This document shows, one piece after another, positions 46,728 to 55,006 of a stretch of DNA of 64,000 bases (within the stretch, counting starts at the first letter, position 1; every line of letters starts with the position of its first letter). Both the position numbers and the translations under genes were made by a program. Under the pieces are notes generated by a model. It saw only the letters and a program-made list of their open reading frames with translations, had not been told where the DNA came from and did not search any database. The DNA is from Mucilaginibacter arboris. GTDB lineage: Bacteria; Bacteroidota; Bacteroidia; Sphingobacteriales; Sphingobacteriaceae. The stretch spans positions 1-64,000 of the forward strand of contig NZ_WPIK01000006.1 of NCBI RefSeq assembly GCF_009754915.1, in the 5' to 3' direction.

Positions 46728-48050
46728 ATGCTCAACAAATACAAAATCCTATTAATTATTCCGTTACTGGCTATTCTTGGTGCAATGGCTTATTGCGGCA
46801 ACCAGGTTTACACCTTATCTAACCAGCAAAAACAGATTAAAGAGGATTTTGCTACCATTAACAGCATCACTTTTGGCTTGCTTTCGGTAAATCAGTGGAA
46901 AGATAAGGTTGCCGTAATTATTAATAAACAAATACAAGGCTTCAACTTCACACCGAGTCAGCAAAAAGACCTGCAAAAAGAAGTAGAGCAGATTATGAAT
47001 GGTTTGATTACCAAAGCCATCGCCATTATAAACCGTCCGCAAAAAACGTTAATGGGCAAGCTGAAAAAGGCGGCCGTTAAGATTTTTGTAAATGAAAAAG
47101 AACTTCGGGCGCAGGTACCCGGCTTTGCCCGCGAAATCATCAAACAAGTAAATAAACCATCGAGCAAAAGAAGGTTAAAAAGAGTGGTTAACAGCAAAGT
47201 CAAGCAACTGGAACAAACCACTTTTGATAGTTCCATCACTGCCGAACGGATGGTTCGGGTAAAAATGTTTAGCAAATACCACGTTAAAGATGATGATAGT
47301 TTTGATAAGAAAACAACTGCGATGTTAACCGATATTAATCACCAAACCGGCATTTACGCTTATGCAATGCTCGGTGGCGCCTTGCTTTTCCTGATTATCT
47401 GGCTGTTTTTAAAGAAACAGGTTGCACTGCATAAAACCTTGTTTGTGCTTTCCATTTTTGCAGCGATACTGTTGCTTGTGGTTGGCGTAAGCACCACGAT
47501 GATTAACGTGGAAGCACGAATACAAACGCTCGACTTTAGTTTGCTTGGCCAAAACATGGTGTTTAAAAACCAGATTTTATTTTTCCAAAGCAAAGGTATT
47601 TTGGAAGTCGTAATGGTGTTGCTTAAAACAACGCACTTAGAATCTATTGCCGTTGGCGCACTTATTTTTTGTTTCAGTATTCTTTTCCCGGTTAGTAAAC
47701 TAAGTTCGGCCTTAATTTATTCGCTTGGCCATAAAAAATGGATGCGCGGTAGTTTTATCCATTATTTCGCTTTTGATTCTGGCAAATGGAGCATGGCCGA
47801 TGTAATGGTTGTAGCCATTATGATGACTTATCTGGCTTTCAATGGTATTTTAGACAGTCAGCTTGCTGAATTGAACATCAAAAACAGTTATCTATCTACC
47901 GTTACCACTAACAACACCTCGTTACAGCCTGGCTTTGTTATCTTTTTATCTTTTGTGATTTATAGTTTGATTATGTCTGAAATTTTAAAAAGAGTGGTTT
48001 TGCCTGCCGAAGAAAAAGGGAAACACGACGAAGAACAAAGTGAAATTTAG
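46728..48050 (+). CDS. PqiA-family membrane protein
   Basis: 440 aa from the ATG at 46728; a GTG one codon earlier is also possible. An N-terminal membrane helix precedes a charged helical region of about 190 residues (SSKRRLKRVVNSKVKQLEQ). The C-terminal half holds four membrane segments with PqiA landmarks (IFCFSILFPVSKLSSALIYS; DSGKWSMADVMVVAIMMTYL). PqiA proteins are inner-membrane partners of MCE lipid-transport proteins, but no MCE gene is adjacent and the long N-terminal part is not typical. It is followed at once by an inverted pair of the dispersed word. Confidence 0.82.
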   Translation: MLNKYKILLIIPLLAILGAMAYCGNQVYTLSNQQKQIKEDFATINSITFGLLSVNQWKDKVAVIINKQIQGFNFTPSQQKDLQKEVEQIMNGLITKAIAIINRPQKTLMGKLKKAAVKIFVNEKELRAQVPGFAREIIKQVNKPSSKRRLKRVVNSKVKQLEQTTFDSSITAERMVRVKMFSKYHVKDDDSFDKKTTAMLTDINHQTGIYAYAMLGGALLFLIIWLFLKKQVALHKTLFVLSIFAAILLLVVGVSTTMINVEARIQTLDFSLLGQNMVFKNQILFFQSKGILEVVMVLLKTTHLESIAVGALIFCFSILFPVSKLSSALIYSLGHKKWMRGSFIHYFAFDSGKWSMADVMVVAIMMTYLAFNGILDSQLAELNIKNSYLSTVTTNNTSLQPGFVIFLSFVIYSLIMSEILKRVVLPAEEKGKHDEEQSEI

Positions 48051-48052
48051 GT

Positions 48053-48088
48053 GGTAAAAGAAGTATAAATTGTAATGCTTCTTTTATC
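48053..48088. repeat. Inverted pair of the dispersed word between converging genes
   Basis: A GTAT-ending variant (48053-48066) faces an exact minus-strand copy (48075-48088) with 8 bases between. The order is opposite to most pairs, with the GCAT ends at the loop. It may terminate transcripts from both sides. Confidence 0.85.
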
Positions 48089-48144
48089 GGCTTAAAATCT
48101 TAAAACCCTTTGCAAATCCAAACAAGTTCTTTTAAATATACGGT

Positions 48145-48465
48145 TTACGGGTCGTTATCATCTGCTAATAAAATCTCGTTAAAAATTAATTCGCCTTCAT
48201 CATTTTCAAAACTTAAATCGTCAAGAGATTCGGGTGTTTTTTTACGATAAAGGTCGATAATTTTATTCTTAGCAACTTTAAACAGCCAGCCGCTCATCTG
48301 GCCGATTTCATCAACATCAACCGCATTGCTTAACTGATACCAAACATCCTGCAAAATATCTTCGGCATCCTCTTCTGTTTTAACTTTGCCACGAATAAAG
48401 CTAAACAAGCCTTTCCCGTAGTCTTTAACCGTTTTTACAATATTTTTCCCTGAAGAGTTTGCCAT
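48145..48465 (-). pseudogene. ECF-type RNA polymerase sigma factor lacking region 4
   Basis: 106 aa. Region 2 is clear: EDAEDILQDVWYQLSN and the 2.4-like GWLFKVAKNKIIDLYRKK. The frame ends at ADDNDP with TAA. Beyond the stop, the same frame still reads TVYLKELVWICK, close to the linker found in such sigma factors, then meets another stop and the inverted pair at 48053-48088. Only about 60 bases remain before the end of the converging gene, so region 4, needed for -35 recognition, is deleted. It is probably a decayed gene, though a short regulatory form cannot be excluded. It diverges from the gene at 48682. Confidence 0.75.
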
Positions 48466-48558
48466 TTAATTGCTGCCCGATTTCCCTTTTTTAGCATGAC
48501 GGATAACAGTTGAATTTACTTTAAAATAAAATGATGTGGCAGGAACTCAAAAAATAGT

Positions 48559-48586
48559 CGATAAAAGAAGCATGCTTCTTTTATCG
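48559..48586. repeat. Perfect 28-base palindrome made of two fused copies of the dispersed word
   Basis: CGATAAAAGAAGCA (48559-48572) is followed at once by its exact reverse complement (48573-48586). The two 12-base cores overlap by two bases. It lies in the divergent region between the sigma remnant and the gene at 48682. Confidence 0.95.
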
Positions 48587-48681
48587 TACAATTAAAAGCA
48601 TCAAGAATTAAATACTTCTCAATAAAAATTATTTCCGTTTTAAGCAAAAAGGCTTCCTGTATTGTTTATTATATTTGATCA

Positions 48682-49983
48682 ATGAAGCATCTAAAATGCC
48701 TTTTTGCCTTCACTTTTATGCTTTTGCCGTTGTTTGGCAAAGCGGCTTCGATCCTTATTCCGATGGACGAAACGCAAAAAAATCATTTAAAATCGTACGG
48801 CATTGCTTTTTGGGTATTGAAAAACGGCGAAGAAGTTGACTGGCTGCTCAATTATCGCGGCGGCAGCTTTATGAGCAAGTACGATAAAAAGCTTGAAAAC
48901 GAATGCCATGTAAGAGGGGTTAGTTTTGAAGTTATAGCAGACGCACAAGTAAGCAAAATCATTACCGAAATTAATGATCCTTCTGTAAATATGGATGTGG
49001 TAAAACTGGAAAAAGCGCCTAAAATAGCTATTTACTCGCCAAAAGATAAAGGCCCGCTGGAAGATGCGGTTGCATTGGTATTAAAATACGCCGAAATCCC
49101 TTTTGATTATTTATACGATGAAGAAGTATTAAAAGGCGATTTGTATAAATACGATTGGCTGCACCTGCACCATGAAGATTTTACCGGTCAATACAGTAGA
49201 ATGATGGGTGGAATGGGCCGTGGCGGTATGTACGGAACTAGCCGTTTTAGCAGCGAAAACCAGGAACTAAACGCGGAAAGCAAAAGCGTGCAGGAAGCAA
49301 TGGCGCATAAGCTGGGGTTTGAAAAAGTATCAAAAATGAAACTGGCAGTTGCCCAGCATATCCGTGATTTTTGTGCCAATGGCGGATTTCTATTTGCCAT
49401 GTGTTCTGGTGCGGATAGTTTTGATATTGCGCTTGCTGCAGCTAAAACAGATATTTGTGAAACCATTTATGACGGAGACCCTGCTGATCCTAATGCGCAG
49501 TCGAAACTTGATTTTAGCCAGACTTTTGCTTTTCAGAATTTTACAGTAAATACAAACCCCCGTTCGCGCTCGTTTAGCGATATTGATGTTTCCAATACAC
49601 GCCGTGTAGAACAGTCAAACGATTTTTTTACTTTGTTTGATTTTTCGGCAAAATGGGATGTCGTGCCCAGCATGCTTACCCAAGACCACGACCGGGTAAT
49701 TAAAGGGTTTAAAGGACTGGCTACTGCATTCGACAAAAGTAAACTTAAACCCAATGTTTTGATTATGGGCGAAATGAAATCGGCTAACGAAGCCCGTTAC
49801 ATTCACGGAGAATATGGAAAAGGACAATGGACGTTTTATGGCGGCCATGATCCGGAAGATTATCAGCACAGCCCTAACGAACCTCCTACTGATTTGGCTT
49901 TGCACCCAAACTCGCCCGGTTACCGTTTAATCCTGAATAATGTACTTTTTCCGGCAGCGAGAAAAAAGAAACAGAAAACCTGA
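48682..49983 (+). CDS. Conserved secreted protein of ThuA/amidotransferase-like fold (often labelled asparagine synthetase B in Bacteroidetes)
   Basis: 433 aa with a signal peptide (CLFAFTFMLLPLFGKAAS). The N-terminal part (ILIPMDETQKNHLKSYGIAF, VDWLLNYRGGSFM) matches a Bacteroidetes-wide family that databases often name asparagine synthetase B, although no ATP-dependent synthetase motif is visible. The middle (APKIAIYSPKDKGPLEDAVA, YDWLHLHHEDFTGQY, GGFLFAMCSGADSFD) and end (HGEYGKGQWTFYGGHDPEDY) look like a class-I-amidotransferase/ThuA-like alpha/beta domain with a Cys in FAMCSG. Export argues against a biosynthetic role. A Met/Gly-rich insert (RMMGGMGRGGMYG) lies near residue 175. Confidence 0.65.
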   Translation: MKHLKCLFAFTFMLLPLFGKAASILIPMDETQKNHLKSYGIAFWVLKNGEEVDWLLNYRGGSFMSKYDKKLENECHVRGVSFEVIADAQVSKIITEINDPSVNMDVVKLEKAPKIAIYSPKDKGPLEDAVALVLKYAEIPFDYLYDEEVLKGDLYKYDWLHLHHEDFTGQYSRMMGGMGRGGMYGTSRFSSENQELNAESKSVQEAMAHKLGFEKVSKMKLAVAQHIRDFCANGGFLFAMCSGADSFDIALAAAKTDICETIYDGDPADPNAQSKLDFSQTFAFQNFTVNTNPRSRSFSDIDVSNTRRVEQSNDFFTLFDFSAKWDVVPSMLTQDHDRVIKGFKGLATAFDKSKLKPNVLIMGEMKSANEARYIHGEYGKGQWTFYGGHDPEDYQHSPNEPPTDLALHPNSPGYRLILNNVLFPAARKKKQKT

Positions 49984-50075
49984 TGGCAATTGCATCTTGC
50001 CAAATAAAACCTAAATAGTTGCACTAACTTTAGCCAGCAAGCCCGGAAGAAAAACCGGATACAAGGCAGATCAAA

Positions 50076-50119
50076 AGGTTGATAAAAGAAGCATTAAACC
50101 ATGCTTCTTTTATCAACCT
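50076..50119. repeat. Perfect 19-bp inverted repeat with a pair of the dispersed 14-mer
   Basis: Arms 50076-50094 and 50101-50119 with a 6-base loop; exact copies at 50081-50094 (plus) and 50101-50114 (minus). It lies between two genes on the same strand and could end the upstream transcript. Confidence 0.92.
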
Positions 50120-50204
50120 AAAGTTTAGCCTTACAGAGAAAATAGAATTTTAACAAAACTATCTCCTTTAGCGGAAGTTAATATTTTAAGCAATTAGTTA
50201 AACA

Positions 50205-50576
50205 ATGGAAAGATTTATTTCAAGAAAAGGACATGGTTTTATAGAGGCGGGCTACATTCCGGTAACGGCACTTGCGCCAGAATTATTTGGCTTTGAGGAA
50301 GAACAAACAGCTAAACTTTTATGCCGGATACAAGCAGGAAGCGCTTTAGTATCTGATTTATTAACCAAAGCAGAATGGGGCTTATTTAAAATTATTCCCT
50401 TTAAAACCCATTTAGCAATTGATGTTGCTATGGGCGCGTTTTCTTTAGCTGCGCCCTGGCTTTTTGGATTTTCTAAAAACACTAAAGCATGCAATACGTT
50501 TTTAGCAATGGGCGCAGCCGGCATAGTTGCCGGTTTGCTTACCGAACCTAAAGAAATTTTAGTTTATAAATCCTGA
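50205..50576 (+). CDS. SPW-type small membrane protein
   Basis: 123 aa with about four hydrophobic segments. HLAIDVAMGAFSLAAPWLFGFS matches the SPW repeat (Ser-Pro-Trp-like, here A-P-W) of small bacterial membrane proteins of unknown function; ACNTFLAMGAAGIVAGLLTE is the following helix. It is 30 bases ahead of an SDR gene, probably co-transcribed. Confidence 0.7.
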   Translation: MERFISRKGHGFIEAGYIPVTALAPELFGFEEEQTAKLLCRIQAGSALVSDLLTKAEWGLFKIIPFKTHLAIDVAMGAFSLAAPWLFGFSKNTKACNTFLAMGAAGIVAGLLTEPKEILVYKS

Positions 50577-50606
50577 TTTTTTAACACCTATTAAAACTAA
50601 ATCATT

Positions 50607-51407
50607 ATGTCAACTAATCAAAAATATGCGCTGATAACAGGCGGAACCAGCGGCATAGGGTACGAACTGGCTAAGTTATTTGCAAAAGACCAGTACAATT
50701 TAGTTATTGTTGCCCGTAACGAAGCTGAATTAAGCAAAACAGCAACCGAACTTAAACAACAAGGTGTAGAAGTAATTACCATTGCAAAAGATTTGTTTAA
50801 ACGCGAAGCACCTGCCGAAGTTTATGATGAAGTAAAAGCAAAAGGTATCCAGATTGATGTTTTGGTAAACGATGCGGGACAAGGCCAGTATGGTTTATTT
50901 TCTGAAACCGATATTAACCGCGAACTTGATATTATCCAACTAAATATCGGTGCTACTATTTCCTTGATAAAATGCTATTTGCCAGAAATGCTGGCCCGTA
51001 AAGATGGAAAAATATTGAACCTTTCTTCTATCGCCGGCAAAACGCCCGGGCCTTACCAATCTGTTTATCACGGAACAAAAGCTTTTATACAATCATTTAC
51101 AGAAGCAATCCGTTCCGAAAACAAAGGTTCAGGCGTTACGATTACTGCCTTGCTTCCCGGCGCAACAGAAACAGATTTCTTTAACAAAGCAGAAATGCAG
51201 GATTCTAAAATTGTACAAGAAGGAGGAATGTCTAACGCTGCAGATGTAGCTAAAGATGGTTATGAAGCTTTAATGTCTGGCGATGATATGGTTATATCTG
51301 GTTTTAAAAACAAAGCAATGGTTGGTATGACCAGTGTCACCCCGGATCATTTGGTTGCTGATATGATGAAAAAACAGCAGGAACCGGTTGATAAATCAGA
51401 AAAATAA
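50607..51407 (+). CDS. Short-chain dehydrogenase/reductase
   Basis: 266 aa. The classical SDR pattern is complete: NAD(P)-binding GGTSGIGYELAK, NDAG, catalytic Ser in LNLSSIAGK and Y-x3-K in SVYHGTKAF, then LLPGATETDFF. An Arg in VARNEAELSK after the second strand favours NADP(H). Substrate unknown. It follows the SPW protein gene and is followed directly by a dispersed 14-mer and a strong terminator. Confidence 0.93.
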   Translation: MSTNQKYALITGGTSGIGYELAKLFAKDQYNLVIVARNEAELSKTATELKQQGVEVITIAKDLFKREAPAEVYDEVKAKGIQIDVLVNDAGQGQYGLFSETDINRELDIIQLNIGATISLIKCYLPEMLARKDGKILNLSSIAGKTPGPYQSVYHGTKAFIQSFTEAIRSENKGSGVTITALLPGATETDFFNKAEMQDSKIVQEGGMSNAADVAKDGYEALMSGDDMVISGFKNKAMVGMTSVTPDHLVADMMKKQQEPVDKSEK

Positions 51408-51421
51408 ATGCTTCTTTTATC
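51408..51421 (-). repeat. Dispersed 14-mer abutting a stop codon and a terminator
   Basis: This exact minus-strand copy starts on the base after the SDR stop codon (51407) and runs directly into the terminator stem. Confidence 0.9.
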
Positions 51422-51463
51422 AACAAAAAACCCTGAACTTAAAAAGCTCAGGGTTTTTTGTTG
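51421..51463. terminator. Strong bidirectional terminator
   Basis: 20-base arms (51421-51440 and 51444-51463, one mismatch) with an A-run before and a T-run after the GC-rich CCCTGA/TCAGGG core. It serves the SDR gene on the plus strand and could also stop minus-strand transcripts. Confidence 0.92.
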
Positions 51464-51479
51464 AATTATTGCAGAGGGT

Positions 51480-51632
51480 TTATTGCTTTTTTATATTCTG
51501 TACCATTTGATGGATAAGTGCTAATCCTGTTTGGATAACTTCCAGATCAATATTATTTGTTGCCAAAGCAAATACTTCGTTTATCAAGGAAATATTTGTT
51601 TTTTTAGTGAGAACTAAAAAACCACCCTTCAT
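51480..51632 (-). CDS. Small hypothetical protein, 50 aa
   Basis: A short open frame from ATG at 51632 to TAA: it begins MKGGFLVLTKKTNISLINEV and ends LALIHQMVQNIKKQ, a plausible small helical protein. It lies 37 bases downstream of the DUF2784 gene on the same strand and before the bidirectional terminator, so it could be the last gene of that transcript. No family recognised. Confidence 0.4.
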   Translation of the reverse strand: MKGGFLVLTKKTNISLINEVFALATNNIDLEVIQTGLALIHQMVQNIKKQ

Positions 51633-51669
51633 CTTTGGTGCAATAAATTAAGGCTGATTATTTAGCTAA

Positions 51670-52059
51670 CTATAACTCTTTCGCAACCTTATAATCCTTT
51701 TTTTTGAAGAAGTTGACGTAAACAGAAAGCATAGCTGCCAGAAAAAAACACAATGCAGTTAAAGTATCGATAAAAGAAGCATCGATAGCTTTACCGCTGA
51801 TCTGATCGGCATAATACTTAATAAAAGAATTGGGAAGATTGTGTTCGCCTAACTTTTCCTTGACCTGCCATTGCCAGTCGGTTATCGGGCAATAACCTAT
51901 TCCAAACCAAATACCTAAAACAAACCAGGATGCTGCTGTTAACAGGATGAAAATAAAATGCAGCTTCCGCGTTGGTTTCCAGATCCAACCGAAAAGATTA
52001 AAGCCGATAATAACTAAATGCAGTATGGTAAATAAAAAATCCTGCGTCTGGAGGTTCAT
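51670..52059 (-). CDS. DUF2784-family membrane protein
   Basis: 129 aa with four hydrophobic segments. FVLGIWFGIGYCPITDWQWQVKE is the characteristic DUF2784 stretch (G-x-C-P-L-T-x-W). Function unknown. The exact dispersed 14-mer at 51769-51782 encodes I-D-A-S-F-I-D between two membrane helices, an example of the word being tolerated in a coding region. Confidence 0.85.
   Translation of the reverse strand: MNLQTQDFLFTILHLVIIGFNLFGWIWKPTRKLHFIFILLTAASWFVLGIWFGIGYCPITDWQWQVKEKLGEHNLPNSFIKYYADQISGKAIDASFIDTLTALCFFLAAMLSVYVNFFKKKDYKVAKEL
51769..51782 (+). repeat. Dispersed 14-mer inside the DUF2784 gene
   Basis: This is an exact GATAAAAGAAGCAT, opposite to the gene, flanked by an extra ATCGAT on each side (TATCGAT ... 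ATCGATA). Confidence 0.9.
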
Positions 52060-52134
52060 TAATGCTTTTTATCCTAATTTTAAAGCTGAAATTACAATTT
52101 CTGTTCAACATTAATATCAAACCTAACTTCCTGC

Positions 52135-52148
52135 ATACTTCTTTTATC
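52135..52148 (-). repeat. Dispersed word variant (ATAC) next to a terminator
   Basis: ATACTTCTTTTATC runs directly into the terminator below, repeating the layout at 51408-51463; about 30 bases of word plus terminator arm are shared by the two sites. Confidence 0.8.
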
Positions 52149-52152
52149 AAAC

Positions 52153-52189
52153 AAAAAACCCTGAGCTTGGATTAAGCCCAGGGTTTTTT
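52153..52189 (-). terminator. Rho-independent terminator of the zinc dehydrogenase gene
   Basis: Arms 52153-52168 and 52174-52189 (AAAAAACCCTG / CAGGGTTTTTT, one mismatch) lie 26 bases after the stop of the minus-strand gene. Confidence 0.9.
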
Positions 52190-52214
52190 ATTGAAAAAGT
52201 ATGATAATTTAAGT

Positions 52215-53372
52215 TTATGGCTTCAAAACCACTTTCACACAATCATCTTCTTTATTTTTAAAAATATCATAAGCATGGGAAACATCGCTTAAAGGTAAAG
52301 TATGCGAAATTATATCGTTTAAAACTACTTTTTCTGTTGTAACCAGTTCTATTAAATGATCGATATAATTTAAAACCGGCGCTTGCCCTTGTTTAATAGT
52401 GATGCCTTTATCAAACATCCGATGAACCGGAAAATTATCGTATGGCGTACCATAAACACCAACCACGGTAACTGTTCCGCTGCGGCGTACAGCACGGAAA
52501 CATAGCTCCATTACTTTTACGGTCCCTTTTTCAAAATTAACGGTTGCTTTTACTTTTTCCATAAAAGAACGTTCGGCTTCAAAACCTACGGCATCAACAC
52601 AAACATCCGCGCCGCGGCCGCCTGTCATCTGCCGGATCGCTTCGACTACATCTACTTCGTGCGGGTTTAAGGTTTCTACCTTGTTCACATCTCTTGCCCT
52701 TTTTAAACGATATTCTAACGGATCGATTGCTATTACCCGGCTTGCGCCCATAATCCAGGCTGCTTTTTGTGCCATCAAACCAACAGGGCCAGAACCAAAA
52801 ATAGCTACAACTTCTCCGCCTTTTAACTGTGCCCAGTCTATTGCAGACCAGCCTGTTGGAAAAATATCTGTTAAAAACAGCACTTGCTCGTCCGTCATGT
52901 TATCCGGAACTTTACGCGGACTAATATCAGCATAAGGAACACGTACATATTCTGCCTGCCCGCCAGAATAACCGCCATACAAATCTGTATAACCAAACAA
53001 GGCAGCACCTTTTTGGTCTAACAAATCGCCGTCCGGGCCGTAATGCTCATAATTAGAGTTTTCGCAATGCGGAGAAGCGCCATGCTGACAGAAGAAACAA
53101 TGGCCGCAAGCAATTGGAAAAGGCACGACAACACGATCCCCCTTCTTCAAATTCTTTACGTTCACGCCAACTTCTTCTACAATTCCCATAAACTCATGAC
53201 CCATAATCATATCTTCTGCCTGCGGAATCCCGCCATCCAGAATATGCAAATCGGAACCACAAATAGCGGTAGAAGTAACTTTTAAAATAACATCACCCGG
53301 ATTTTCAAGGCGCGGGTCTTCAACGGTATCATAACTAATGTCGCCCGGTTTGTGAAAAACTGCTGCTTTCAT
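52215..53372 (-). CDS. Zinc-dependent alcohol/formaldehyde dehydrogenase (MDR family)
   Basis: 385 aa. Catalytic zinc ligands in AICGSDLHI and GHEFMGIVEEVG; structural zinc cysteines in CGHCFFCQHGASPHCENSN, slightly expanded; Rossmann motif VVAIFGSGPVGLMAQKAAW followed by Asp in VIAIDPL, which favours NAD. The overall form matches glutathione-independent formaldehyde-dehydrogenase-like enzymes common in soil Bacteroidetes. It is a single gene with its own terminator and a dispersed 14-mer upstream. Confidence 0.92.
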   Translation of the reverse strand: MKAAVFHKPGDISYDTVEDPRLENPGDVILKVTSTAICGSDLHILDGGIPQAEDMIMGHEFMGIVEEVGVNVKNLKKGDRVVVPFPIACGHCFFCQHGASPHCENSNYEHYGPDGDLLDQKGAALFGYTDLYGGYSGGQAEYVRVPYADISPRKVPDNMTDEQVLFLTDIFPTGWSAIDWAQLKGGEVVAIFGSGPVGLMAQKAAWIMGASRVIAIDPLEYRLKRARDVNKVETLNPHEVDVVEAIRQMTGGRGADVCVDAVGFEAERSFMEKVKATVNFEKGTVKVMELCFRAVRRSGTVTVVGVYGTPYDNFPVHRMFDKGITIKQGQAPVLNYIDHLIELVTTEKVVLNDIISHTLPLSDVSHAYDIFKNKEDDCVKVVLKP

Positions 53373-53497
53373 AAAAATATTTGGTTTTAATGATTAATGA
53401 TAAGCAGGGAACAGTTTGGCAGAAACAAAAGTTTCAACACGCAAATAATTTGTTTAGGATGAAAAGCAAAGCGTTTTGGCGCCTCCATTTTTTATGC

Positions 53498-53511
53498 CAT
53501 AAAAGAAGCAT
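53498..53511 (+). repeat. Dispersed 14-mer
   Basis: This is an exact CATAAAAGAAGCAT, 10 bases beyond the stop of the MBL-rhodanese gene and upstream of the dehydrogenase gene. Confidence 0.9.
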
Positions 53512-53521
53512 CAAACCTAAT

Positions 53522-54871
53522 TTATAAAAGCGCTGCAATCCCATCACCAAAATCAAATACTTTGGCACGGCCAGCAAATGCGCTTTCTAAAATACTGCTT
53601 CCGGCGGCACTTCGATAACCGGCAGCACAATGTACTACAATTGGTTTTTCTGCGGAGATTTCGCCTGCCCTTTCCCTTAATTCGTGCAGCGGAATTTGGA
53701 TAGCAGTTTCAAAAACAGGATTCTCTTCTACTTCGCCCGGATTGCGGACATCAATAATAGTATAAGCTGATTTGTTATTTGTAAACGCGTCCTCATTCAG
53801 CTTTTCCAACTGTATGTTTCCGGCTTTCAAAACAAATGCTTCTTTGATGTTGCTTTCGTATCCAATTTTTGCTGTTGCGTTAATCATTTGTTTTAAGGCT
53901 TGTTCGTCTTCCGCAGCCAGATAAAATGCTTCTCCCGGTGCAACAATACTTCCCAGCCAGGTTTCAAACTTACCGCTTGCCATTAAGTTGATTGAATTAG
54001 GCAGATGTCCGGCTTTAAATTTTGTATCCGGCCGTGTATCAACCAAAACGATAGATTGATCTAACCTTGATGCTTCTTTTACCGATAAAATTTCTGTGCC
54101 GGGCTTAATTTTTGCTAAAGCTGTTTCCAGGTTTTCTGCACCTTTTTTGTTCAGTTCTACCGCAGCAGCAAAATATTTCGGCACAAAAGGCTGGCCGGCA
54201 ATTAACTCTTTTACAAATTCAGCTTCCGGCATTTCCTGCAAAGCCCAGTTACTGATTTTTTCCTGACCGATTGTACTGCTATTGGCTTCACTCAATGCTT
54301 TTCCGCAAAGTGTACCTGCGCCATGCGCAGGATAAACCAGCGTTTTATCATCCAAAACCATTAACTTTTGCCTTAACGAATGATACATCTGCAAAGCTAA
54401 TTCTTCCCGTTGAGCAGTTAAATTGCCAACAGTTTCGCGGAGGTCCGGACGGCCGCAATCGCCAATAAACAAAGCATCGCCGGTAAAAACAGCATGTTGT
54501 TTTCCGTTCTGTTCCAGCAAAATACTAATGGAATCCGGAGAATGCCCCGGCGTGTTAATTGCTTTTAATTTGATATTTCCAAATGTTAAAACATCATCCT
54601 CATCAAAACTTTGATGCGGATAAGTTGCGCCGGTTAAAGCAGAACAATAAATAGTTGTGCCGAGTTTTTGATGCAGTTCGAGATGCCCGCTTACAAAATC
54701 TGCATGCGGATGGGTTTCAATAACCGCTATAATTTTTGCCTGATGCTTTGCTGCAAAATCGAGGTAAGGTTTGATGTTCCTTGCCGGGTCAATCAATACC
54801 ATTTCCTGTTTGCTAACAATAGCGTAAGCGTAGTGCGAAAGGCTTTTATCTTCAAACTGTTCTATAACCAT
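53522..54871 (-). CDS. MBL-fold persulfide-dioxygenase-like protein fused to two rhodanese domains
   Basis: 449 aa. The N-terminal metallo-beta-lactamase domain has THPHADFVSGH, NTPGHSPDS, FTGDALFIGDCGRPD and YPAHGAG, the ETHE1/persulfide dioxygenase pattern. Then come two rhodanese domains: the first (VLVDTRPDTKFKAGHLPNSI) lacks an active-site Cys, the second has it in VVHCAAGYRSAAGSS. The protein should oxidise persulfides and transfer sulfur in sulfide detoxification. The exact dispersed 14-mer at 54070-54083 encodes V-K-E-A-S in the linker. Confidence 0.93.
   Translation of the reverse strand: MVIEQFEDKSLSHYAYAIVSKQEMVLIDPARNIKPYLDFAAKHQAKIIAVIETHPHADFVSGHLELHQKLGTTIYCSALTGATYPHQSFDEDDVLTFGNIKLKAINTPGHSPDSISILLEQNGKQHAVFTGDALFIGDCGRPDLRETVGNLTAQREELALQMYHSLRQKLMVLDDKTLVYPAHGAGTLCGKALSEANSSTIGQEKISNWALQEMPEAEFVKELIAGQPFVPKYFAAAVELNKKGAENLETALAKIKPGTEILSVKEASRLDQSIVLVDTRPDTKFKAGHLPNSINLMASGKFETWLGSIVAPGEAFYLAAEDEQALKQMINATAKIGYESNIKEAFVLKAGNIQLEKLNEDAFTNNKSAYTIIDVRNPGEVEENPVFETAIQIPLHELRERAGEISAEKPIVVHCAAGYRSAAGSSILESAFAGRAKVFDFGDGIAALL
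54070..54083 (-). repeat. Dispersed 14-mer inside the MBL-rhodanese gene
   Basis: This is an exact minus-strand copy (GGTAAAAGAAGCAT), on the coding strand, read V-K-E-A. Confidence 0.9.
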
Positions 54872-55006
54872 ACCTGCAAATGTACAACCGTTCTTCAGGA
54901 AGAAGTAAATTTATCAGCAAGAATGAACCTATTCTGCCCCGCACCGCCCATTTAAAATAAGAAGCTAAGGGCAATAATGGCTTTTAGTAATTTCTTTAAA
55001 AAGAAA

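Noticed and set aside
48670-48677. TATATTTG as a Bacteroidetes -7 promoter element (TAnnTTTG)
   Set aside because: It ends only 4 bases before the ATG of the next gene, which would put the transcript start inside the gene, and no -33 partner is at the right distance.
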